Below the pieces are notes generated by a model that searched no databases, was not told the origin of the DNA, and was given only the letters and a program-made list of their open reading frames with translations. Shown piece by piece: positions 15,338 through 24,500 of a stretch of DNA of 64,000 nucleotides. The DNA lies in assembly GCF_020832325.1 (NCBI RefSeq), contig NZ_JAFIEU010000010.1, positions 1 through 64,000 of the forward strand, read 5' to 3'. A program made the position numbers and the translations under genes. The DNA comes from Lunatimonas sp. (GTDB taxonomy: Bacteria; Bacteroidota; Bacteroidia; Cytophagales; Cyclobacteriaceae). Numbering within the stretch: the first letter of the stretch is position 1; every line of letters begins with the position of its first letter.

Positions 15338-16114
15338 TTATATCCACCCCTCGCTGATACTTCTGGCAACCAATTCGGCGGCCCTGGTACAGCCTGCTTT
15401 CCGGAAAATATTCTTTCGGTGTGACTTGACGGTTTCAGGACTGATAAAAAGTCGGCCAGCGATTTGCTTCGTGTCAATCCCTTCTGCAATCATTTTGATG
15501 ATATCTATTTCCCTCTGGGAAAAATTATTGATCCCCAACGATTCAGTCTGCCTTTCATCAAAAATCGGCAAATTGAGATAAGAGGGCAGTCCATTTAGGC
15601 CAATAATTGAAAAGGTATAACTGTTTTTGGTGGTCAGATGGGAGATATTGGTATGGATGTTCAGTGCCTTGACAAAATTATTGTGCTCATCGGTAGTCAA
15701 CACCAAAGATTGGTGATTGTACATGTCGTAGGCTCCAGTTGAATTTCTAAACCTGAAATTGTAGGAGAACTTGTAGGACTTTATGCTTTCCCAACCGACA
15801 TGGGCCTGCATATAAGCCGATGCTCCTTCTTCTGCTTTGTTTACCAAGGACAAATCGTCCGGGTGCACCAGTGCCAAGATATCGTTTACCGTGTAGATCT
15901 CCTGGGGATTGACACCATGTGCCTGCGTAAATCCATTGCTAATGTGGGAAACACTGAAATCAAAAAAATCGATCAAATAATAGTAAAATGGGCCAGTCGC
16001 GAAAACCGTACTTACGATCTGATTAAAGTCTATTTCCGGCAATTCCGTCTGAACCCGCTCCTCTAACACCAAGCTTTCCCAAACCTGGTGCATTTTCTCA
16101 ATTCCATCTCTCAT
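15338..16114 (-). CDS. LuxR-type regulator with PAS-like sensor domain
   Basis: 258 residues. The N-terminal two thirds form a PAS-like domain (DFFDFSVSHISNGFTQAHG, then VNPQEIYTVNDILALVHPDD, the usual PAS Y/F-xxVHPDD signature). The C-terminal 65 residues are a LuxR/GerE helix-turn-helix (FSQREIDIIKMIAEG, then FISPETVKSHRKNIFRKAG). There is no receiver domain, so it is likely a one-component regulator sensing a ligand or redox state through PAS. The target is unknown. The gene stands alone. Confidence 0.85.
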   Translation of the reverse strand: MRDGIEKMHQVWESLVLEERVQTELPEIDFNQIVSTVFATGPFYYYLIDFFDFSVSHISNGFTQAHGVNPQEIYTVNDILALVHPDDLSLVNKAEEGASAYMQAHVGWESIKSYKFSYNFRFRNSTGAYDMYNHQSLVLTTDEHNNFVKALNIHTNISHLTTKNSYTFSIIGLNGLPSYLNLPIFDERQTESLGINNFSQREIDIIKMIAEGIDTKQIAGRLFISPETVKSHRKNIFRKAGCTRAAELVARSISEGWI

Positions 16115-16314
16115 GTTTCAATTATTATCCCCGCGCGTAACGTCTCCGCTAAATCCAAGACAAGCACTGTTTCTGGCGTCTTTCAATGAACCAAAGGCCA
16201 AAAAAATAAAATCCCCCCTATTTACCAAAACCTGCACCTACTGAAACTAGTCCACAAAAAAGCAAAAACCGGGAATATCATCCGTTAAAAACTAAATATA
16301 ACGTTTAAAAAACA

Positions 16315-16363
16315 AATTCACTGATTTGAAAAAAAACCATTTTTTTTTTCAAATCAGTGAATT
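16315..16363. terminator. 22-bp perfect inverted repeat with A/T tracts (bidirectional terminator)
   Basis: Left arm 16315-16336 and right arm 16342-16363 are perfectly complementary over 22 bp around a 5-nt loop. Each arm contains an A8 or T8 tract next to the loop, so both strands read as hairpin plus U-run. It sits 130 bp past the stop of the gene at 16493-17761 and in front of the LuxR-type gene (15338-16114), so it probably isolates the two transcripts. The rest of 16115-16492 shows no gene. Confidence 0.6.
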
Positions 16364-16492
16364 CAAAACAACAACAATCGCGAATGCAGAAATCAACTGT
16401 CAGTATTACGTTAAGGCAACCTCTTCCTGTCGCTTGGAGCCTACCTAGATCCCGGTGGCTTGCCCAAAATGCAACTTTTCCTCCTATTAAGG

Positions 16493-17761
16493 TTAAGGCA
16501 TACTCTCTCCCACATAAACCAAGCTTACCTCCGAACCCACATATTGGTCATGGTAGCATCGGTTGTTTTCATACTTCCCGGAAAAGGCCTGCTTGCTTGG
16601 ATCAAGATGATAAATCCGGAAACTTTCAGATAAACATCCCTCTGTAGAAATCGTAACCGAGATTTCCGTAGCTCCGTCAATTACATCCATATACGCGGCA
16701 AAAACCGTTGCTCTAAATCCAATAGGGTGAAACCACTTGTTTTCATTGGGGTCAAAATAGAGAACGTCACCTAACGAGTAGTTAAAATACGGTACATTGA
16801 TGTGCAAAAGAATTTGCTCTCCCCACGCATAAGTGACCAGATAATATCCCTCTAATAAAGGAATGTCCGCCGTCGGTTCAATGTCAATTGACACCTCCGT
16901 CTCATGGGAAAAAACTCCATCATCGTACCTTACTTTTCCGGTGACCTTCCTTGGAAGTGTTTCTTCTTCTGCGCGGACTTTCAGCTTGACCGTGTGGTCT
17001 GATTCAACGACCGACACCACCTCCACATCGGCGGGAAAATCTACGAACGATATATATTGACTATTTCCCACGTCTTCCGCTTCAAAAGAGGTAGACGGCA
17101 AATCGTCAAAATCTTCCGTCAACAACTCGAACTCCGATTTGGGCTTGGAAAACCATTTGTAAAACCAATTGGATGTACTATTTAACACTGAATTGACTCC
17201 GCGAACAACCGACGTAAGTTTATTTCCGATCAATCGAAAGTTGTTTGCCGCTCTCGACAGGTATGGATTGGGGCTATCGACTTCCTGTAGGCTTAGCGAC
17301 CTCACCCGGTTAATCACGATAAATCGTTGCTCGGATTGATTTTTGAAAGAGAAGCCGTTTCTCGACCCATTTGTACCCTGAATCATGGTTTCAAAAGGAA
17401 AGAAACATTCGTTTAACAGTTTGTTCTGAGCCGATCCGACCACTGTTTTGGTTGCATAGTAGGTCACGACCATGGCACCCATGGCAATCAGCATCGGCTT
17501 GCCCATTAAAGCCGTAAGAACTCCCGCCTTCGCACCGGCAGCCAGTATCCCCGGAATCGCATTTGCCAACATGACAGCCACACCGACAGTGGCAGTGATA
17601 ATCCCCACATTCATCTGAAAGCAATCCTGGCCCTGATCCATGCTAATCCTAGCAGAGGGCGCGAAAACCCCAGAAAAACCCAATGAATTGGCTTGAAAAA
17701 TTGATTTGTTTATCCACCAATTAAACTCCTGTGAAAATCGAAGAAAACGGCTAACTAGCAA
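16493..17761 (-). CDS. Unknown protein with an N-terminal hydrophobic hairpin
   Basis: 422 residues if translated from 17761; Met41 (17641) or Met50 are plausible alternative starts. After the start there is a long Gly/Ala-rich hydrophobic segment (about 51-105, for example AGAKAGVLTALMGKPMLIAMG) that would form two membrane helices. A polar linker follows, then a beta-rich C-terminal region from about residue 235 with two related-looking strands (ADVEVVSVVESDHTVKLKV and GATEISVTISTEG). I do not recognise the family. It stands alone before the CHU_C block. A G-rich hairpin (17856-17875) lies 95 bp upstream, as it does for the other unknown gene at 61172-63724. Confidence 0.55.
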   Translation of the reverse strand: MLVSRFLRFSQEFNWWINKSIFQANSLGFSGVFAPSARISMDQGQDCFQMNVGIITATVGVAVMLANAIPGILAAGAKAGVLTALMGKPMLIAMGAMVVTYYATKTVVGSAQNKLLNECFFPFETMIQGTNGSRNGFSFKNQSEQRFIVINRVRSLSLQEVDSPNPYLSRAANNFRLIGNKLTSVVRGVNSVLNSTSNWFYKWFSKPKSEFELLTEDFDDLPSTSFEAEDVGNSQYISFVDFPADVEVVSVVESDHTVKLKVRAEEETLPRKVTGKVRYDDGVFSHETEVSIDIEPTADIPLLEGYYLVTYAWGEQILLHINVPYFNYSLGDVLYFDPNENKWFHPIGFRATVFAAYMDVIDGATEISVTISTEGCLSESFRIYHLDPSKQAFSGKYENNRCYHDQYVGSEVSLVYVGESMP

Positions 17762-17855
17762 AAAATCGAATCCGGCTAACAGCCGGAAAAGAACACACGC
17801 GCCCCCCCTTACTGAAAATCACTTTACAAAAGTATCCACTACCTATTTTTGGGTC

Positions 17856-17878
17856 AATCCCCCGTTTGGGGGATTTTT
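17856..17878 (+). terminator. AATCCCCC..GGGGGATT hairpin with T-run
   Basis: AATCCCCC (17856-17863), loop GTTT, GGGGGATT (17868-17875), then TTT. Orientation by T-run is plus, but no plus-strand gene ends here; the flanking genes are both on the minus strand. It is almost identical to 63797-63820, so it may be a dispersed element rather than a gene-specific terminator. Confidence 0.4.
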
Positions 17879-17939
17879 GAGTACCATTAACGAATAAAAA
17901 AACAGGCTACTAAACCAATCGGCCACCAAACGAAAAAAA

Positions 17940-20633
17940 TTACTGAACCACCACCAAGGAACGCTTAATTACCTCTTCCAATCCCAAGCGCTCACTCCTA
18001 TAACGCACCACCACCGGATAGGTCCCCACGGACAGCGGCTTACCATGCAATACCCCATCCCAAGTACAAACCGGCTCTGCCTCATTGGCTACGTTGTTTT
18101 TGCGATAAAAAATCAGCTCGCCCGTTCGTTGGTAGATAAATACCTCCACTTCATCTAAATCCGGATTGGCAAATACCCTGAAATCCCGCATTGCATCTCC
18201 GACAATCATGGCATCCGGCATTCGGATCAAGGTTTGGCAGGTCTCCAGCACTTCAAATTCGCCTCGCTGTTCGCATCCGAGTTCGCTCACAGCCATGAAC
18301 TCGTAGTTTCCAGGCGCCGTAACCCGGTAGGTTTGCTCATCGGAGACCTCTACTCCATCCAAATACCAAGTGACTGCCGAAAAATTACCGGGCGACAGAG
18401 TGGGGAAAACACCGTCTTCCGTACAAATAAAATAGGAATCCTCCAAAGTAACCTCCTCCGACGCTACACGTTCTAGCTGCAGTTCTGCATCGCCTAACCT
18501 ACAGCCGATAGGGTTTCGCACGACCACTTGGTACATCCCCGGATCCGCCACATCAATAGACTGCTCGTCATTGAATTCCAACAGCCAATCCCAATCCCCA
18601 TTGGCATCCCTCACAAACCATTGAATGGCGGTCACCTCATTGGGATGAGCTACCTCCACCGTGAGCGTGGTAAAGGCGTCTTCGTCGCAAAAAGGTGTGG
18701 CCAAAAGTTCTACCTCCGTTGACCTTAACGGAACCACTACCTCAAAGGGAATGGGAGTTACCTCGCAGGCACTGCTGGCGCGTGGCTGAACTCCCAGTGA
18801 ATAATTTCCGGGAGAAGGGGGAAAAAACTGGGTACTACGCCCGACAATGGTGCCATCCGCTGAAAACCAACGAATTATCACCTCATTGGCACTTCTACCA
18901 AACAACTCGGCGGTGTACATTTGTCTGCCTGAACAATCTATCTGCTGAAATACCGGTTCAAACTCCACCGGCTGGCTGACCTCCACTTCAAATGTCCGGG
19001 TGCGGGGACAATTGGTTGAGGCAGGATCTGCAGCCACCGCGGTCATCCGGTAGGTACCGCTCTGGTCAATAACAAATCCATCCCCAGTCGCCCCATTCAC
19101 TTGCGATCCATCCGGCCGGGTCAGTGTATACATCAGCTCCTGAGAACTATCTGGTACCAGTTCGTAGGAAACACATACCCGAAGATCTGGCGGGACTGAA
19201 AAATTGACCTGCCCGGTTCCTTCCACCTCATACACCACCGCATTGGTGCTGTTGCAGTTGGCCCCGTCGCTTATTTCCACTTGGTAGGACCCTGCCGGTA
19301 CGTCGATAGTCAGCTCCGTCTCCCCCGTAAAGGCACCGTTGTATTCCGTTCCACGGGCACTGATTACGCGGTACCGCCCAGATTGTACACTTCCCTCAAA
19401 ATCTATCACCAATGAACCTAGGTTGATTCCGGTAGCGGAACAGGTCTGATTATTGGCTGTTACCGTAAATGGAATGGCTTCTTCTAAGTCCGAGTTTCCG
19501 ATTTGTATGTTTCTGGTAAACGTGCAGTTGCCCACTCGGCCTGTCACAGAATAGATTCCGGGCGCTAGATTTTGAACCGTGCGGGTATCTCCGGATACTA
19601 GGTTGTTGAAGGTGCCTAGGCCATCCGATACCGCTATGGCGTCAAATGCGTCCATAGCCGCTATTTCAAAGGCGCCGTTGGCCACTTCACACCCATCGGA
19701 ATCCTGCACTTTCGTCAGTGAAAAATCCCCGGCCCCTTCCTGCACCTCCAGATTAAACCGCTGCTCTACGGAGCACCCTGGCCGGTCGGGGTCGTCCACA
19801 TTAAAAAAAACAGTATACAACCCTGGACCGTCCAAAGCGTTCGTATTCAGTTCCAACGCAAATGAATCCCCTAATGACGTAGTGGCCGTTTCTCCCTGCT
19901 TCTGATAAGCCCACCGGGCCAACACGGGAATATCGGGTGTATAGTTTACCGTTTGCCCCAAACAGGCTCTCTGTGTAGAAGCCCGTACCTGCACTTCTAT
20001 GGACGGTCCAACAAAGGCACTGGCCGTTACCTCGCAGGCCTGCGAAATAACCCGTACGTAATGCCGGCCCGGCTGCGTGGCTGTAAACGTATTTCCCGTA
20101 CCCAACACCTGACCAGGATTCCGGTACCACTCAAAGGAAAAGTTCGCAAAATTAGGTTCATTCGGATCAATCGCCGTAAGCTGCACAGGTTGATTGTCAC
20201 AGAATACGTAATCTGGACGAAGCACAAATCTTGGGCCGCGCTCCACCCTCACCTGCTGCGAGGAACGGTAAAAGTTCTGGTCGCCATTGCGAATTACCTG
20301 CAAGCTGACTGTATAGGTTCCCGCGGAAGTAAAAGGAAACTCTATCTCCTGCCTATCCGCTCCTCCCGTTTGATAGTAGACTTCCTCCCCCGAAGCATCG
20401 GTAATGGACCACACGTACCTATCTATCGTGGGATCTCCTGCTCCGAAAAACGTTCCAAACACCGCCGAACTGGTCAAACAGGCCGATGACGGACCGATAA
20501 GCTCCGGATCTTGGTCGTACCGTTGCTCGATTGATTCGGGAATGCTCCAGAAAGAACGCCAATTTGTAACCAAAGATGTAAAGCCAAGGGAAAGAAAGAT
20601 CGTTAAGAGACCGATACCAAATCCAAATTTCAT
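17940..20633 (-). CDS. Secreted multi-domain protein with gliding-motility-associated C-terminal domain (T9SS cargo)
   Basis: 897 residues. N-terminal signal/anchor segment (FGIGLLTIFLSLGFTSLV), then repeated Ig/PKD-like beta domains across about 40-800 (recurrent YVWSI, GTYTVSLQV, GLYTVFFNV, PGNYEFMAV strands), and a C-terminal CHU_C/gliding-motility-associated domain (about 810-897: DEVEVFIYQRTGELIFYR, CTWDGVLHGKPLSVGTY). That C-terminus is a type B signal for the type IX secretion system, so the protein is likely exported to the cell surface. It is collinear and clearly homologous with the C-terminal half of the 1727-residue protein at 21508-26691, with yaaA between them, which suggests an old duplication. 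Confidence 0.85.
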   Translation of the reverse strand: MKFGFGIGLLTIFLSLGFTSLVTNWRSFWSIPESIEQRYDQDPELIGPSSACLTSSAVFGTFFGAGDPTIDRYVWSITDASGEEVYYQTGGADRQEIEFPFTSAGTYTVSLQVIRNGDQNFYRSSQQVRVERGPRFVLRPDYVFCDNQPVQLTAIDPNEPNFANFSFEWYRNPGQVLGTGNTFTATQPGRHYVRVISQACEVTASAFVGPSIEVQVRASTQRACLGQTVNYTPDIPVLARWAYQKQGETATTSLGDSFALELNTNALDGPGLYTVFFNVDDPDRPGCSVEQRFNLEVQEGAGDFSLTKVQDSDGCEVANGAFEIAAMDAFDAIAVSDGLGTFNNLVSGDTRTVQNLAPGIYSVTGRVGNCTFTRNIQIGNSDLEEAIPFTVTANNQTCSATGINLGSLVIDFEGSVQSGRYRVISARGTEYNGAFTGETELTIDVPAGSYQVEISDGANCNSTNAVVYEVEGTGQVNFSVPPDLRVCVSYELVPDSSQELMYTLTRPDGSQVNGATGDGFVIDQSGTYRMTAVAADPASTNCPRTRTFEVEVSQPVEFEPVFQQIDCSGRQMYTAELFGRSANEVIIRWFSADGTIVGRSTQFFPPSPGNYSLGVQPRASSACEVTPIPFEVVVPLRSTEVELLATPFCDEDAFTTLTVEVAHPNEVTAIQWFVRDANGDWDWLLEFNDEQSIDVADPGMYQVVVRNPIGCRLGDAELQLERVASEEVTLEDSYFICTEDGVFPTLSPGNFSAVTWYLDGVEVSDEQTYRVTAPGNYEFMAVSELGCEQRGEFEVLETCQTLIRMPDAMIVGDAMRDFRVFANPDLDEVEVFIYQRTGELIFYRKNNVANEAEPVCTWDGVLHGKPLSVGTYPVVVRYRSERLGLEEVIKRSLVVVQ

Positions 20634-20751
20634 GCAGCACGATTATTTCAACAGCCTAAACAAAATCTATACCCAAAGCGCAATCCCCATCGGTCGTGCA
20701 AAAAAATAACCCATTTAGAAAATCGATACGACCAATACACGAACATCGATT

Positions 20752-21504
20752 TTACCGCACGAAGACCCATTCATCCTCACTGCTGAGCGTGTCGGAGTAC
20801 TCGTAGCGCTCTGCCTGAAACGTCTTCAATGCTTCCGGATTGGTCAACCGGTTTTTGATGGCAAAATCGGTCATCAATCCCCTAGCCTGCTTGGCAAAGA
20901 GCCCTATCACCTTGTAGGTCCCGTCTCTGTATTCTTTAAAAGTGGGTGTGATTACCTTGGCCTGTAAGGTACTTCGGTCAACCGCCTTAAAGTATTCCTG
21001 AGAAGCCAGATTTACGACTACCCCGTCTTCCGCCACCTCGTCTATGGCACGGGCAATCTTGCTGCCCCAAAAACTGTAAAGGTCTTTGCCTTTCTTATTC
21101 TTTAGCTTTACGCCCATCTCCAATCGGTAGGGCTGTATCAGATCCAATGGTTTTAACAAGCCATACAGCCCGGAAAGGATACGCAAATGACGCTGCGCAA
21201 ACTCAAAATCTTCCGAAGAAAAGTTATCCACATCGATTTTGGTGTACACATCCCCCTTAAACGCCAGTAGCGCCTGCTTGGCATTCTCTACCGAAAAATC
21301 GTCCTCAAAGCGTTGGTAGCGCTCATGGTTCAGTGTGGCCAAATTATCACTTACGTGCATCAATTCCTTGATGTCCTTCGGCTTTTTCTTTTTCATAATC
21401 GATACCAATTCCTTGATTTCTCTTTTAAAATCCGGATTGGATCGCTGTTCAATAGGGCTCTCACTCAAGTCCAGCGTTTTGGCTGGCGAAATTAAAATCA
21501 ACAT
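20752..21504 (-). CDS. yaaA: Peroxide stress protein YaaA
   Basis: The 250-residue protein is a member of the YaaA/DUF328 (UPF0246) family, which lowers free iron during hydrogen peroxide stress and has been shown to bind DNA. Family hallmarks are MLILISPAKTLDLSE at the N-terminus, FKGDVYT in the middle, LRILSGLYGLLKPLDLIQPY, and the C-terminal FKEYRDGTYKVIGLFAKQARG. The start lies 3 bp after the stop of the giant CHU_C gene, so it may be expressed as part of that transcript. This is an odd placement for a stress gene between two secreted adhesin-like proteins. Confidence 0.93.
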   Translation of the reverse strand: MLILISPAKTLDLSESPIEQRSNPDFKREIKELVSIMKKKKPKDIKELMHVSDNLATLNHERYQRFEDDFSVENAKQALLAFKGDVYTKIDVDNFSSEDFEFAQRHLRILSGLYGLLKPLDLIQPYRLEMGVKLKNKKGKDLYSFWGSKIARAIDEVAEDGVVVNLASQEYFKAVDRSTLQAKVITPTFKEYRDGTYKVIGLFAKQARGLMTDFAIKNRLTNPEALKTFQAERYEYSDTLSSEDEWVFVR

Positions 21505-21507
21505 AGC

Positions 21508-24500
21508 TTATTCTATTACGACGATTGCTTTTCGTATGGTTCTATCGATTTGTTGTTGTTCACTACTAAACCTCACTACGACAGGATATGTTCCCACAGG
21601 CACCTTTTGCCCGTTGACGTAGCCATCCCACGTACAGAGCGCAACCTCCGGACTAGGGTTGGTTTCCTCACAGTAATAGATTAGCTCACCCCAGCGATTG
21701 AAAATATACACCTCCATCTGATCAATGGGTCCTTTGGTATATACCACAAAATTTCTGACGGTACTTCCCGGCACCAAGGCATTGGGAAAGGTCACATTGA
21801 TCTCACAATCCTCTTCCACCTCAAACGGCACTACAAACTCACAACCTACTTCATCCCAAACTCGCAACTCATACAGCCCCGGAAGGGTCGGGACGAAACG
21901 AGCCTCTACCCCCAACTCCTGCCCATCCAATGTCCAGGAATAAGAAACAAACTCACCGGCATTCAGCTCGGCCAAATTCCCGTCTAAAGGACAAATCACG
22001 TACCTGGAATCCAAGATCGGTGCGGTAGTACTAGACTGAACAATTTCGATGGTCTCACTGCCGAGGATACAGTCAAATTCATTGTACAGCCTGACTTCGT
22101 ACCTGCCCGGTTCGAAAACGGTAATGACCATATCGGTCTCTCCCGTTATCTCCAGCAGTTCGCCATTCACCTCGCGAAACCATCCAAAGCGGTCAACCGA
22201 CAGAAAATCGCCGGATGCGGTAATGCTGGTAGAAAGCACCTCGCCACATAGGTTGGGACTGAAAAGCTCCACCTCCACGATATCTGAAAACTCCCTAACT
22301 TCCACCTCGCTTGGAGCAGGAACTGCACATCCCCCTACATCCCGTACTTCTAGGGTATACCGCCCTGCCGGTAAATCGATAGACAGCGTAGCCTGGGCCT
22401 CAAAGGGCTCGGAATACACCTGTCCATCGTCCAACCCTAGCACCTCATAGACACCGGTTGCCGGCCCGTTGGGAAATACCAAATCGATGCCGCCCAAAAA
22501 AGTGCCGTCTGGACCGCACCCTTCGTCCCTTACCTCCACCTCAAAGGTGATATCTGAGGGCGGGTTGGCATTTTCGATTATGGCTACTTGCGATGTTGAG
22601 CAGCCATTGGCGTAGCCAATCAAGGTATAAACCCCGGGCTCCAGTCCATCCAACACCTGTATATCATTTGCCAAAACAACAAAGAATATCAGGTCCAACT
22701 CAGGCACCAGCAAACTGTCCAATAAGACCTGTGGCTGAACCTCCAGAGAGCCATCTCCTACCTCACAGCTCTGGGCGGGAGAAATCGCAAGGATATCAAA
22801 GGCGGGTCCCCCGTTCACCCGCAAGAAAGCCGAACGCTCAAATACGCAGGTACTATCCAACGGGTCAGCAGTGAGGAAAAATAGCTCGTAGTCTCCTGCT
22901 TGTTCCAAAATACGCGTATCCAAGGTCAACGCCAACGTGTCAGAAAGGGCAATGCGATCGGTAGATCCTTGCAGCTGAATGGACCAGGAACCTGAAACGG
23001 GCGTATTTGGGGTAAAACTGACCGTTTCGCCCAAACAAACTTCCTCGGCAGACTGATCGATTTCAAATTCAAATGGAGGTCCAACAAAAACAGAGCCGGT
23101 CACCGGACATGCCTGAAACATCTCTGGATCCACGTCCTCCGGAACCCGATAGGCTACGGTGACGGTATAAATACTCTCTTCAGTCACTTCCAGGATGTTT
23201 TGGTCTCCCAGAATTTCACCCGCCGCATTGACCCACTGAAACACATACTCGTCTATACGCGGATCGTCGGGGTCCACTGCTACCAGTTCCAGCACGGAAT
23301 CCCCACAAAGCGCGATGTCGCTAGGCAGGATCAATTCCGGCGAATCCACCACCTCTACCTCCATGCGGAAGATCTCCTCCCAAGGCTCTCCACAGCGGTT
23401 CACCTCCAGCTCTACCGTAAATATGCCGACCGTCTGAAACTGATACTCCAAATTCTGCAAATCTTCGCCTCCATTCAGAAACTGATCTACAATTTCGCCC
23501 TGTTCATTATAAATCGTCCAATTGTACAGGTCTATATCAGGCTCTCCCCCGCCTTCAAAAAGACCAAAAGCGCCTTCCTCGGCGCCCAAACAGAGTCGAT
23601 CCGGACCCGATAGGCTTGGATCTGGTATATTCGAACCGGACTGCTGCACAAAAGAAGGCAACCCTAGATTGGTGGTTCCCGGCATAGGTTCTACCGCATC
23701 CTGATTAAAGGTACTCGGATTGCAGCCCCTACCCGGCAAAATCTGGCCAATGCGGTTGGAACCGACCACCGCCACGTAGATCTGCCCATCCGGTCCCACT
23801 TGCAATGCCCCTAGATCCAGCCCACTGGTTTGAGGTACCGTTTCGCGGCTTTCCAGGATACACTGCTCAATCGCTGATCTGCCCACTGCGCTATCAAAGC
23901 ACTCCTGACATCGGGTAGTGACGGGGTTGTCCGGGTCCGTATCATCCGTCTCCTCCACACTCTGAAGGTAAAATTCCTCTACTCCCGGGCCTCCGTTTCG
24001 ATAAGAGACAAATACCCTGGAATTGTCCGAAGAAAACTCTAAGCCGTACACCTGTCCATCGGTGCCTAGGTCGAGCAGCGCAAATTCGGTTAACTCGCCC
24101 GTGTTTTGGTCAAAATCAAAAATCTGAAGCTTATTCACACCCCCATCCACGTAAGTAACCGCCAACTTGGAGCCATCTCCGGCAAACTTCATCACACCGG
24201 TACTGGCACCAAATCCATGCACGCCCCCCACTGAATTAAATACTGGCTGACCGATCCCTTGTCCGGACACGGGATACATGCGGAAGGTATTGTTACCAGC
24301 CTCGTGAAAGGCTACCCAAGTAGTATCGCCCGCGTTAAGTGCGGCGGAATGCTCGGTGCTGGAGCTAAAGAGAAAATTGTTTTTAGTGACTACATTCCCG
24401 ATTCCCTCGGCATTGTCTCCCTTGATATCCACCATGGAAAACTTCACCTCGCTCGTGCCATCTGCTCCCGTCCGGGTGGTAAAGAGATAAAAGAGGGTTT

